A stretch of DNA of 64,000 nucleotides from Liolophura sinensis (Eukaryota; Mollusca; Polyplacophora; Chitonida; Chitonidae): contig NC_088295.1 in the NCBI RefSeq assembly GCF_032854445.1, positions 94,047,805-94,111,804 of the forward strand, given 5' to 3'. The translations under genes and the position numbers were made by a program. The notes beneath the pieces are model-generated. The model saw only the letters and a program-made list of their open reading frames with translations, was not told where the DNA came from and searched no databases. Of the stretch, positions 33,547 to 44,261 are shown piece by piece (position 1 is the stretch's first letter; each line of letters begins with the position of its first letter).

Positions 33547-34838
33547 ACTGTGCTTGTTATTCCTTGTGTATTGTAGGGGAATTTCATTACTGACTTTAAA
33601 ACCATGGAGGAATTGTCATCGAACGTTTCCAAATAAGTTTGTCTTATCAATTTATGTTACATTAACATATTTGTTTCTTCTCTATTGATTTTGTAGGAAT
33701 ATAATTATATATCTGCAACATCAGCTTTTAGCATATTTTCAAATGACGGCTTGTGTTGCGTGTGATACCGCCCTTGTTTCTAAGTTTGCCTGCAGTCAAC
33801 AGTCCAGCATGTCTGGAAGAGGCTTTGTCCTGAACACAATTAAATATTATTCAGTGTTGCTTTAATGTTAACGAACGACACTTCAGCTTTTGGCAAGGTT
33901 TGGCAACTGTATGACTAATATGTACACAGCCCCATTCAAAATCTGGCATCTCCAAATCCACAATACGAGAGAAGATGTCATTTATGCCGAACTACTGAAC
34001 ACGAATAATAAGATCGCGGTACCTGCAGCGGTTCCTAAACTGGGCATCAGTATAATTTGGTCAAACTTTAGAATTATTTGAACACAATAAATAGTGATGG
34101 TACGAATATTACATGTACTGGGAGGCAATAAACAAAACTATATATGCTTGGTAAATACAGAAAATTTGAATTGATTTGATTTGCGTATATGGATTTTTTG
34201 CCAAACTTTCCCGTATAGCTTCTGTAGGTAAGGGCTATTGTTGAAGCAGGTGAGAAATTTTTAAAAAGACCGGTTGAGGCAGGTGTGAAATTGTTAAGAA
34301 GACCTGTGAGGCAGGTGAGGAATTTTCATATGTGGCTGTGTCCGATTTCTTCCAATTAAAATCGGGAAAACGCCTTCAAGAGTAAATATAGTTAAAGAGA
34401 TAAAATGACCAGCATACAACATCAGAACAGTCAGAAAGGCGATCCTACAAGTACGTTGAAGCGTTGATGGCAACATTTCGCAAAATATCCATCCTTCTAT
34501 GCGTTAGAACAGATGGAACTTAATTGTTCTACTAGCCGAAGTATGCAATTGTACTAAACCTGCCCATCCCACTCCCTCTGTTAGTCCCATATACTTGTAT
34601 ACAGGTCAAAGTTTGTGGACATTGATGTAAACGTTAGTGATTATACAGGGGCAGCCTGAGAAGATTAGCTTAAATTAATGTGACGTTTACAGGGAAAGTG
34701 CAGAGAGCGCCATAAATGACGACTTAATGGCCTGTGTTTGTGGTCGTCGTATCCTATTAATTGGTCAGTGTTATGAAATCATTTAGCTCATTTCTATATT
34801 ATCTCCACTGAATTACTTCACTCATTATAACCGAGGTG

Positions 34839-34846
34839 TATATAAG
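34839..34846 (+). promoter_or_regulatory. TATA box of peptide gene 1
   Basis: TATATAAG 92 bp before the start codon at 34931. The region from here to the exon-1 donor is almost unchanged in the second copy, where the box is at 49177-49184. An ATG at 34863 that opens a 29-codon overlapping frame probably lies just upstream of the transcription start set by this box. Confidence 0.75.
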
Positions 34847-34930
34847 AGGCCTGATTGAGGGCATGGGAATTGCACTCGTATACGTCATTACAACAGCATC
34901 TGTTCAGTCAGCTGTACAACCCGGTGCGCC

Positions 34931-37900
34931 ATGTCAACACGGATCAGCCTAGTTCTGCTGCTGGTAGCCCTCACAGTCCACGTGCTGGTGAGTACAAACA
35001 CTATTTACCCCTCACAGTCCACATGATGGTGAGTGCAAACACTATGTAACCCTCACAGTCCACTTCCTGGTGAGTACAAACACTATTTACCCCTCACAGT
35101 CCACATGATGGTGAGTGCAAACACTATGTCACCCTCACAGTCCACGTGCTGGTGAGTACAAACACCATTTAGCCCTCACAGTCTACTGTCTGATGAGTAC
35201 AAACACTATGTAATCCTCACAGTTCACTTGCTGGTGAGTACAAACACTATGTAATCCTCACAGTCTACCGTCTGATGAGTACAAACATTATGTAATCCTC
35301 ACAGTCTACTGTCTGATGAGTACAAATACTATGTAATCCTCACAGTCTACCGTCTGATGAGTACAAACACTATGTAACTCTCACAGTCTACTTACTGGTG
35401 AGTACAAACACTATGTAACTCTCATAGCCCACTCCCTGGTTAGTATAAACATTATGTAACTTCACAGCCTACTCCTTCCGAAATCCGTACATATCAGCAT
35501 TATGTAGCCCTCACAGCCTACTTGCTGGTGAGTACAAACATTATGTAGCCCTCACCGTCCACCTGCTGGTGAATGCAAACACTATGTAGCCCTCACAACC
35601 TACTTAAATATAGGTCTCCGCTCCCCTGTTACTAGACCTTTATTTATTCACATATGACTACGGCTACATGTACAGCATGTTAAAAAGCAATCATCTTCAT
35701 GAAGCCGTAGATTTCATGGCACAGTTTACCTGCATTTATACATTTCCTCTCACTTTGATTGTATGAAAAGAGAAATGACTTCAGTTTGGATAGCGTTAAC
35801 TATCCTTACGGATGGCAGTATCTCAGAAAGCCCTTGACAGGGTGTGTACATATCTAGTCTAGCTGAATATGCTAGAGCGTGCATTAAAACCCACAATTCA
35901 ATCTATGTCACACAACATCGCAGCTGAAACTTCGTAATCTAGGCTTTACCTGCAAGCGCTATCAAGCGCCATCAAGTGCCTCCACTAAAAGCCTATACTT
36001 TGTGAGTATGCACATGTATCTAATTCCGATTAAACCGGTGCTAAGGGCAGTATTAACAGCCAATAGTTTTAATATATCCGCTGTGTTTATATGAATAATT
36101 GCAAACCTTAACTGATATACTTTTTCCCTGCTTTATAGCAAGATTTTATGCCTAATACCTTTATGGATCCATCGGTGTTATAACACAGAAGGTTACGTAA
36201 TACGTAATGGATTTTATATTACACACATATGACCTTCCGACAGCACTGGAAACCTAGATATTCTGAACAATGTTGTTTGTAAATATAATTATGTCATTTC
36301 ATCTCCAACAGTTATAAACAGTTATAAATCCAACAGTCTGAAGCTTTTCATCCCGACGAAACCTTTCGGACTTGTATATGAACTTTTACTTTGACTTGTA
36401 TGAACTTCATTCTGACTTGTGGCCGAGGTGGTTAGCGTGCCAGTGCGCCGCAATGACATGGGAACCTCTCATCAATGCGGTCGCTGTGAGTCCAGCTCAT
36501 GCTGGCTGCCTTTCCGGCTGTTTGTGGGAAGGTATCGCAGCAAACTGTGGACGGTCGTGGGTTTCCCTCGGACTCTTCCCGGTTTCCTTCCACCATAATG
36601 CTGGCCGCCGACGTATAAATGAAATGTTCTTGAGTATGGCGTAAAACACCAATCAAATAAATAAAACTATAAATATTGTATGAACCTGGTATATTCGGCT
36701 TATGTCTGTCCTTCCACGAACACGACACGTTAGATAACTCGGCTTTTCTGAATATCTCCCCAGAGTGCCTTTACCCTGAAGGAAGGCGGCGAGGAGGGTT
36801 TTAAAGACGGGCTGTCCAGGAGAAGGATGCTACAGAATCTGGGTTCAGGTAAGTCGTCTGTCTCTAACAGGGATTACAGTATTGATCAAATTGTAAATTG
36901 TCAGAATATACACGTATAAAAATTCTGAAAGCTAATAGATTTCCAAAAGTACTTTCAAAATTTGCTGAACATTTATACCAGTGAAAACAAAGAGAATTTT
37001 TTTTAAATCCTGCCTTTTTTTCAAAGTTTTATTTTTTAGCCAATTTTCAACACCATTAAAGTTTTGCTGTCCAAGTACAGAGTTTACTATTTTTATCACA
37101 AATTATCTGACAAATTTCCAATATTAGATTTTTCTGAGTGATGATTTAAAGGTAAAACTGTCAAAAGTTTCAAAAGTTTTGAAATATCTTACATTCTTCT
37201 TCTAACAACGTAAAAACTAGAGAAGATATCGATAGTTTGTATGACCGTCTAAGCTTAAGTAATTAGCTACATGCGTGTTGAATTTCAAAGTATTGTGTTT
37301 TTAGAGAATAAGAAAATAAGAGAGAAATGAAAGAATTTAACATCACGATTAACTCAAAAACACAGAAGGAAAGATAATTAATTAATATTAATGCTTTAAT
37401 AAAGCGTAAATTGGCGTTTTATCTTGACAGTTCTGAGCAAAACCTGTTGGAATGCATGTGTTCACAGTCCCCTCCCAGAATGGCATCCTGAAAGGGTTAT
37501 TTAGGCTGTTGTTTTTATTAACATGTTTATAAGGCCAACAATGCCTGAATAAGGAAGAGGCCCGCACTAGCAGTGACAAATGTTAGCAGAAGAATCAAAA
37601 TGTGAAATAAGAAAATGCTGGCCAAATTTCACCTAAATTTTACCTTCCACAATTGCATTAATTGCGCATCTATAACACTACTCCTTAAAATGCATGCGCT
37701 GTTCTCTACGTTAGTTTTAGGTTACACGTGCACAACTGGTGCAATTGGGCCCAAGGTTTGCTACCGAACTGAAGAGTGAAGGAACACTGAATGAAAACTA
37801 CTGCCACAAACATTCTAGGTCGCCGATACACTATTATTCCTGCACTGCTATTTTTTACTTTGTTAAAATAAACCTGTAACAGAATTATGTCCACAACTGA

Positions 37901-39094
37901 AAACTTTTTGTCCAGGGTTAATAGTGAATGCTTGGGTATAAGTCTATAAGGTGCGTGAGTGAGTGCTTGGGTATAAGTCTATAAGGTGATTGAGTTAGTG
38001 CTTGGGTATAAGTCTATAAGGTGAGTGAGTGAGTGCTTGGGTATAAGTCTATAAGGTGTGTGAGTGAGTGCTTGGGTATGAGTCTAAAAGGTGTGTGAGT
38101 GAGTGCTTGGGTATAAGTCTATAAGGTGATTAAATGAGTGCTTGGGTATAAGTCTATAAGGTGAGTGATTGAGTGCTTGAGTATAAGTCTATAAGGTGTG
38201 TGAGTGAGTGCTTGGGTATAAGTCTATAAGGTGCGTGAGTGAGTTCTTGGGTATAAGTCTATAAGGTGATTGAGTTAGTGCTTGGGTATAAGTCTATAAG
38301 GTGTGTGAGTGAGTGCTTGGGTATAAGTCTATAAGGTGAGTGAGTGAGTGCTTGAGTATAAGTCTATAAGGTGAGTGAGTGAGTGCTTGAGTATAAGTCT
38401 ATAAGGTGTGTGAGTGAGTGCTTGGGTATGAGTCTAAAAGGTGAGTGAGTGAGTGCTTGGGTATAAGTCTATAAGGTGAGTGAGTGAGTGCCTGGATATG
38501 TCCATAAGGTGTGTGAGTGAGTGCTTGGGTATAAGTATATAAGGTGCTTAAGTGAGTGCTTGGGTATAAGTCTATCAGGTCAGTGAGTGAGTAAGTGCTT
38601 GGGTATAAGTCTATAAGGTGCGTGAGTGAGTGCTTGGGTATAAGTCTATCAGGTGAGTGAGTGAGTGCTTGGGTATAAGTCTATAAGGTGAGTGAGTGAG
38701 TGCCTGGATATAAGTCCATAAGGTGAGTGAGTGAGTGCTTGGGTATAAGTCTATAAGGTGTGTGAGCGAGTGCTTGGGTATAAGTATATAAGGTGCTTAA
38801 GTGAGTGCTTGGGTATAAGTCTATCAGGTGAGTGAGTGAGTAAGTGCTTGGGTATAAGTCTATAAGGTGCTTAAGTGAGTGCATTGAATTTACTGCATGT
38901 GTACAAAGTGAGTTTCCATGACAACTGATGATCCCTGTTTGATTCCTGCCTCAGGTTACGAGTTCCAGGCGCACGTTGCACGTGTGAACGGTGTGCGCGG
39001 TTACGCCTGCTCGTGCACGCACTATGGCGAAGACGTCAATCTCTACAACTGCTTCAGGCAAATGAACTGGAAAGTGAATTGCATCCACATCTAA
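34931..39094 (+). CDS. Secreted cysteine-rich peptide precursor, paralogue 1 (four-Cys form)
   Basis: Exons 34931-34987, 36764-36848 and 38955-39094 splice (GTGAGT, GTAAGT; CCCCAG, CCTCAG) into a 93-residue precursor. Exon 1 gives the signal peptide MSTRISLVLLLVALTVHVL. Exon 2 gives a short acidic propeptide (LKEGGEEGFKDG) ending in an Arg-Arg-Arg site at 38-40. Exon 3 gives most of a mature peptide of about 53 residues with cysteines at 66, 68, 80 and 90. The paralogue at 49269 has two further cysteines, at 57 and 62; both are arginine here. Four cysteines allow two disulphides. The pre-pro-mature layout is that of antimicrobial peptides or toxins, but the cysteine pattern matches no family I know and the function is unproven. 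The gene has a TATA box and an AATAAA. Intron 1 carries the splice-donor array and a SINE; intron 2 carries a 35-bp array. Confidence 0.82.
34962..35612 (+). repeat. 41-bp array built from the exon-1 end and splice donor, gene 1
   Basis: About 16 copies of a 41-bp unit with core ctcacagtccacgtgctg followed by gtgagtac. The first unit is the real end of exon 1 and its donor, so the array is an expansion across the exon-intron boundary. Two subtypes alternate: ctggtgagt keeps a consensus donor, while ctgatgagt has lost it. Each donor-keeping unit also has an acceptor-like ctcacag 11 bases upstream, so it looks like an 11-base micro-exon. Confidence 0.93.
36406..36675 (+). mobile_element. Full-length SINE family A in intron 1 of gene 1
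   Basis: A tRNA-like head (ggccgaggtggttagcgtg), a body with ccaccataatgctggccgcc and the tail ggcgtaaaacaccaatcaaa then taaataaa. It is flanked by a 10-bp target duplication ttgtatgaac (36396-36405 and 36676-36685). Gene 2 has the empty site (ttgtataaac near 52755), so the insertion came after the gene duplication. Confidence 0.92.
37918..38884 (+). repeat. 35-bp array in intron 2 of gene 1
   Basis: About 28 copies of a 35-bp unit with core gggtataagtctataagg followed by tgagtgagtgagtgc. Many units read ataaggtgagtgag, a near-perfect splice donor in the sense direction. The array ends 70 bp before exon 3. Gene 2 has no such array in its intron 2, so it arose after duplication. Confidence 0.95.
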
Positions 39095-39140
39095 GGCTAA
39101 CTCAAACAAGCTTCCGTTTATTTCTGTCAGAGAAATCTTG

Positions 39141-39146
39141 AATAAA
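39141..39146 (+). terminator. Polyadenylation signal of peptide gene 1
   Basis: AATAAA 47 bp after the stop codon. The same signal in the same context (ttgaataaaattc) follows gene 2 at 54359. Confidence 0.8.
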
Positions 39147-39354
39147 ATTCCGATGACCAAACATTACCAGTAGGTTTGTGATCGTTTTGTTAAGGTGGCG
39201 TGTCGTAAGTGGTTAAATAACTTTTTGGGTGGTTTGTACATGGTATGTTGAGGACAGTTGTAAGGTCAAATACAAGTTTGTCGTATAAACCTATTCCTTC
39301 AACTTGAAACTGGACACATCGGCTTTATGGAGTATGAAGTGGGTATATGGAATT

Positions 39355-39543
39355 GTATATTTATTTATTTATTTGATTGGCGTTTTAAGCCGTACTCAAG
39401 AATATTTCATTACGCGACAGCGATCAGCATGATGGAATTCCTTCAATTTGAAATTGGACACATTTGGTTATCGGAAGGATGAATGTCCGATGGAATGGTA
39501 TATTTATGTATGTATTTGACTGGCGTTTTACGCCGTACTCAAG
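39355..39543 (-). mobile_element. Two SINE family A tail fragments, minus orientation
   Basis: At 39355-39436 tttatttatttgattggcgt leads into cgtactcaagaatatttc. At 39500-39543 a shorter copy reads tgactggcgttttacgccgt. Both contain only the 3' end of the element, consistent with 5' truncation. Confidence 0.8.
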
Positions 39544-39756
39544 GTATGCCAGTTTTTATACCCGCTAGTTAATATGTATGAATGATTTAGTCAGTAAATG
39601 GTTTTGTTCATTTCACTGGAGATTAAGCGACCTCTACCTTATTTTAATCCCAGATTTTGCTAAGTATACTCTTGACTTTTCGTACCATTTTAAATAAAAT
39701 TTAGCGACATAAAGAATTTACACACACTATACCGCGCGCATAGGCCGGGTGCATAA

Positions 39757-40112
39757 GGAATGTCACAGCAAGAGGACATCCCTCAATCAAGCATCTGGGA
39801 CGCGGTGTCGTCTTGCTGTGACATCCCTCAATCAAGCATCTGGGACGCGGTGTCGTCTTGCTGTGACATCCCTCAGTCAAGCAGATGGGACGCGGTGTCA
39901 TCTTGCTGTGACATCCCTCAATCAAGCAGCTGGGACGCGGTGTCGTCTTGCTGTGACATCCCTCAATCAAGCAGATGGGACGCGGTGTCACCTTTTCATG
40001 ACATCCCTCAACCAAACGGCTGGGACGCGGTTTCATCTTGTTCTGACATCCCTCAACCAAACGGCTGGAACACGGTGTCATCTTCCTGTGACATCCCTCA
40101 ATCAAGTGGCAA
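39757..40112. repeat. 45-bp minisatellite
   Basis: About eight copies of a 45-bp unit with core gacatccctcaatcaagca. The period is divisible by three, giving open frames of about 120-134 codons on both strands. Their composition follows the repeat and they are not accepted as genes. The 300 bp that follow (40113-40417) hold nothing recognisable. Confidence 0.95.
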
Positions 40113-40417
40113 GTTTTAATACTGTTTCACCTGTGATGCTAAACGTTTCATGAAAGATGTGTAATATCCAGTAACTGGTGTATGTAAAAGTCACGCGCTT
40201 AAAATATCTGGTTTTGTCCCCCATAACAGCATGACCTTTTGTCGAAGGTGTTGGTGAGACCTTCCCTGTTTCGTCATAAAGGTGTCATGTTCGGTACTTT
40301 TATGTTTCAAACAAGCTGGCATATTGTCAAGATGCCACAGTATACCGTATAGCAAAATGTCATGTCCGGTGATATTTCAAGCATACCAATGAGAATTGGA
40401 TATATTATCTATCATTC

Positions 40418-41485
40418 ATGACGATGCTCTCCTCACACACATCATTATCATTAAACACGATGTTCTGTTCGCACTCACACCATTATCATTCATCACGATG
40501 CTCTGTTCACATTCACTCCGTTATCATTCATCACGATAATCTGTCCACACACTGGCCGTTATCATTCATCACGCTGGTCTGTTCACAGACACAAAGTTAT
40601 CAATCATCATGGCGATCTGTTCACACATTCACAGTTATCATTCACCACGATACTCTGTTAACACACACACACACACACACTATTATCGTCATGATGCTCT
40701 GTTTACACACGCACCGTTCTCATTCATCACAATGCTCTTTTCACACTCACCATTATCATACATCACAATGGTCTGTTGACACACACACCATTATCATTCA
40801 TCACAAATCTCTGCTGACACACTCGACCTTATCATTCATCCCGACGTCCTGTTGACACACTCGCCGTTATCATTCAACACAATGCTCTGTTCACACTCAC
40901 ACCATCATCATTCATCACGCTGGTCTGTTCACACACCCACCGTTATCATTCATCACGATGGTCTGTTCACACACTCGCCGTTATCATTCATCACGATGCC
41001 TTGTTGACCCTCTTGCCCTTATCATTCATCACAATGCTCTGTTCACACACTCACCGTTATCATTCACAACGATACTCTGTTCACTCACACTATTATCATT
41101 CACACTCACCAGTATCATTCATCATGATGCTCTGTTAGCATACACACCGTTATCATTCATCGCAATGCTCTGTTCACACTCACCATTATCATTCATCACA
41201 ATGCTCTGTTCACACGCTGGTCTGTTCACAGACTCTCAGTTATCATTCACCATGGTACTCTGTTCACACACACCATTATCATTCATCACGATGTTCTGTC
41301 CACACACACCATTACCATTCATCACAATGCTCTATTCACAAACTCGCCGTTATCATTCATCACGATGCTATGTTCACACTCACCATTATCATTCGTCACG
41401 ATGCTCTGTCCACTCACACATACACACCGTTATCATTCATCACGATGCTCTGTTCACACACACTGTTATCATTCATCACAAGTAC
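40418..41485. repeat. Roughly 36-bp minisatellite
   Basis: About 30 degenerate copies of a unit with core ttatcattcatcacgatg followed by ctctgttcacac. Unit lengths vary. It is related to the smaller array at 56436-56706, which has ttatcattcatcagaatg. Confidence 0.93.
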
Positions 41486-41828
41486 AGCGATGACACTTAA
41501 GTTTCTATCAGTCACGACATTCCTATCACTGAAAACTGACTCTTAAGTTCCAAGCTCATGCCAAAAACCATTTAAGAATGACCCTATCAACGCTGTCATT
41601 AGGACTTCCATCGGTTATGTTGCGTACAAGGAGGATTTTTCCACCAAAAGATACATTGAGATATAGTGATTATGAAAAGCTAATTGTTAAATTCCAACTG
41701 TATGCTAAAATCCGCCTAAGAGCGGGCCAAAGATCACTAATATGGGCTAAATTATCATAAAACTAGACAAAGGTCAGCGTTGAGTTCTTACTTTAGTGTT
41801 CCTCGTGACAACGTATTCTCACTAAAAC
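41486..41828. other. Intergenic spacer
   Basis: About 340 bp with no gene or repeat that I can support. Confidence 0.4.
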
Positions 41829-42112
41829 GCCGGGAGCAGTAGATCCATGGTCAATCCTGGGACGAGTCACACCTAAGACCTTAAAAGAGGAAGTGCAACG
41901 ACTGGTTGACCCGTCTCAGTAAAATGGCTCGGGCGGGGCCGCTTATTTGCCTTCGGTAAGGCGTCCCAGTAACGCAACACTAGATGAAAGAGCTGTGGAA
42001 AAGAGTCCTGCAACAAGGAGGCACATTGCATGCACTCTAAGGACTCCTTCGTCGTCATATGACTGAAAAAGTGCAACGTTACACCCCAAGCACTCACTCA
42101 CTCACTCACTCA
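41829..42112 (+). mobile_element. tRNA-derived SINE (family B), plus orientation
   Basis: A truncated tRNA-like head (gagcagtagatccatggtcaa, in two parts) is followed by gagtcacacctaagacctta. The body contains ggactccttcgtcgtcatat and is the reverse complement of the element at 21312-21636. It ends in a cactcactcactcact run. Confidence 0.68.
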
Positions 42113-42831
42113 TCCATTCACTAAAACCTGATTATTAAGTTCGCAGCTGTTAAATGGACTAAGTCATTTGAGAAAGCCTTATTAACGCTTATTATGACTT
42201 CGCAGCTAACGCGAAAAGCCATTTAAGGGGGCTAATTAATGCTAATTAGGATTTTCATCTGTCTTGTCGCGAACTGGCGACTGGTTAAAAGACAGACTAT
42301 ACTTGCAAGGGCTCATTCCAACTATCTTCTCAAACCTACTGACGTGAACCATATGCAGTTACATAGCCCGTACATACATGGCCTAGTCTCACGAGACTTT
42401 AAAATCATAGCATTGCATACATATAAATATGTGCATGATAGCTACTGAAATCGTTTGTATAAACAAAAGTTTCATAGAGCTTGAGAATTAAAGAATAAAA
42501 CTGGATAAAAGTGTCTTGGAAAGCGCCAGGATTACCCGTTGTAAAATATTTAGTCTTAAAATATTTAATTATTCTTAGTACTGATTGAAATCAACATTTC
42601 AGTAAAAATACACATGACTGCATGCTGACGTAAAATAAATTGAAACATAAACATGACGTGTTTCTTATGTCTCAGTCTGTCATATATTAATATGGCTTAA
42701 ACATTTTACAATGAAAGAAAATAACAGATGTCTCATTTTTTCTGTTCCACTTTTCCTGTTTTCATTAAAGCAACTTACGACGATGTTCCCCAATTTATTG
42801 ATAAGATATAGTTTATTTATATCTCTACGCC
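42113..42831. other. Intergenic spacer
   Basis: No supported gene. A short Met-led hydrophobic stretch at 42711 (MKENNRCLIFSVPLFLFSL) looks like a signal peptide, but I find no convincing donor after it and do not call it. Confidence 0.35.
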
Positions 42832-42999
42832 ATGCTCGCTTCCTCTTTGGCCGTACGTGGGAAGGTCTGCAGCAACCTGGGGATGGTCATGGGTTTTCCC
42901 CGGGCTCTGCCCGGTTTCCACCCACCATAATGCTGGCCGCAGTCGTATAAGTGAAATATTCTTGAGTACAGCGTATAACACCAATCAAATAAATAAATA
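42832..42999 (+). mobile_element. SINE family A, 5'-truncated, plus orientation
   Basis: The element runs from cgtacgtgggaaggtctgca through gggttttccccgggctct and ccaccataatgctggccgc to the tail aacaccaatcaaataaataa. The tRNA-like head is missing. Confidence 0.85.
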
Positions 43000-43032
43000 C
43001 GTAAATTATATCTCTACGCAAAATTATTTCAG

Positions 43033-43117
43033 CCAGTTGTGTTACAAGCGATCTGCGATCTGCGGATCCGACATCACCAACAAATGTCTCAAACAGCGTT
43101 ACTTAGGACGTCCTTAA
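43033..43117 (+). CDS. Candidate terminal exon with a Kazal-like fragment
   Basis: After an acceptor-like aattatttcag (AG at 43031-43032), a frame reads QLCYKRSAICGSDITNKCLK and continues for eight more codons to TAA at 43115-43117. The CGSDxxTxxxC stretch is the hallmark of Kazal inhibitor domains. An AATAAA at 43210-43215 lies 93 bp downstream, as expected for a last exon. I cannot find the upstream exons with confidence: a SINE lies just 5'. It could be a real small gene, a decayed relative of the Kazal gene at the right edge, or chance. It lies between the two peptide genes. Confidence 0.4.
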
Positions 43118-43215
43118 GTGGTATCATCATTAGCAGTAACCTAGAACTGTTTCTTCAGCCATATACTGCCATTGCGATTATGTCCTCGTGTCCTAGTGTC
43201 CTCGTGAGCAATAAA

Positions 43216-44240
43216 AGTGTTAAGTCAAGTCAAAATTGTACATTTTCAGTGATTCGTCAACTTATTGGAGCTGAAACATATTATAAAAAATCATTTCCGG
43301 ACATTCATTTGAAGATTTTTTGATGAACGCGACTTCAATTACGCACAAAAAAACGCTCCAGACAAAGTTTTTGAAGACCTTTTGACAGAAATTTACCCCA
43401 AACATTGACATTTGATCCATTCTTATGTAGTTTTGTGCAATTTTGCTGGAATTTAAGAATCAGTATTTTTGTATCTCCTTTTGTCGTTTGTTATAAATAT
43501 CATCCTCGTACTCGTCATTACCTGATAAAATTTCAACTTAGCTTTAAGTTGACCGTTTTTAAATTGGTTAAGAGTATTTATGAATGAAGTCTTAATTTTC
43601 TTCTGTCATTAGCTGGACACTTAAGAAATCGCCTTTTCGTGAAAAAGTTGCCCTGAGAAAGATATGTACAGCAAGTTTCATTCTTGTACTCAACCATGTC
43701 CCATGTATTTTAAATGTACTTGAGCAGGGAGTTGGAACTTAAGAATTAGCATTTTATAATCACTATGTCTCAAGTTATCTTTTGATGGAAAAATCCTCCA
43801 TTTACGCGAAATAACCGATAATCAGCGTTAATTACGACTAAATTTTTAATGCAGCTGGAACTGTATGTGGTCGTATTACATGAAGTTATAAATATATAAC
43901 TTATATACAAGTACAATAACACAACAATAATACAATAAGCGTTTCCCTCAGCACGTGTTACAGCAGGAGGAAAATTTTACATTTTCACTTGTAAAGTATC
44001 CTTACGTGGACAGCAGGCATGGTCCTGCGGTATCAGGCATACATATATCGACTTTTAGCGTACTCAATCTCTAATGATAGATTTCCATAATGTTTGATAT
44101 GTTGACGCGATGCATGTTTTCATAACAACTCTACATGTATACGAGCGTGTGCGCCACTACACAGTGTGTGTTCCCACCCTTTTTGTAAGTGCCAAGTGTT
44201 CGCTAGATTGCTCCCAATAAACATCTTTAACACGAATAAC
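43216..44240. other. Intergenic spacer
   Basis: About 1 kb with low GC and no recognisable feature, ending at the Ty3/gypsy fossil. Confidence 0.4.
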
Positions 44241-44261
44241 GGACATTCTTTAATCATTAGA

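Larger units (their letters stand above)
33590..39180 (+). repeat. Segmental duplication, copy 1
   Basis: This block and 47150-54400 are paralogous in the same orientation. Matches run from catcgaac and ttctaaataagttt-type sequence at the left edge (33613 and 47168). They continue through the flank with caaactttagaat, the TATA box, all three exons of the peptide gene, parts of its introns and the AATAAA at the right edge. Each copy has since gained its own arrays and SINEs. It is followed to about 39355 by unique sequence. Confidence 0.88.

Noticed and set aside
34863-34952. Upstream 29-codon frame as a separate gene
   Set aside because: It probably starts before the transcription start set by the TATA box and has no features of its own; kept only as an observation.
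39749-40153. Frames of 119-134 codons on both strands
   Set aside because: Translations of a 45-bp array; no start context, signal or domain.
42711-42770. Signal-peptide-like frame ahead of the candidate Kazal-like exon
   Set aside because: Hydrophobic but with no convincing donor, and a SINE lies between it and the exon.
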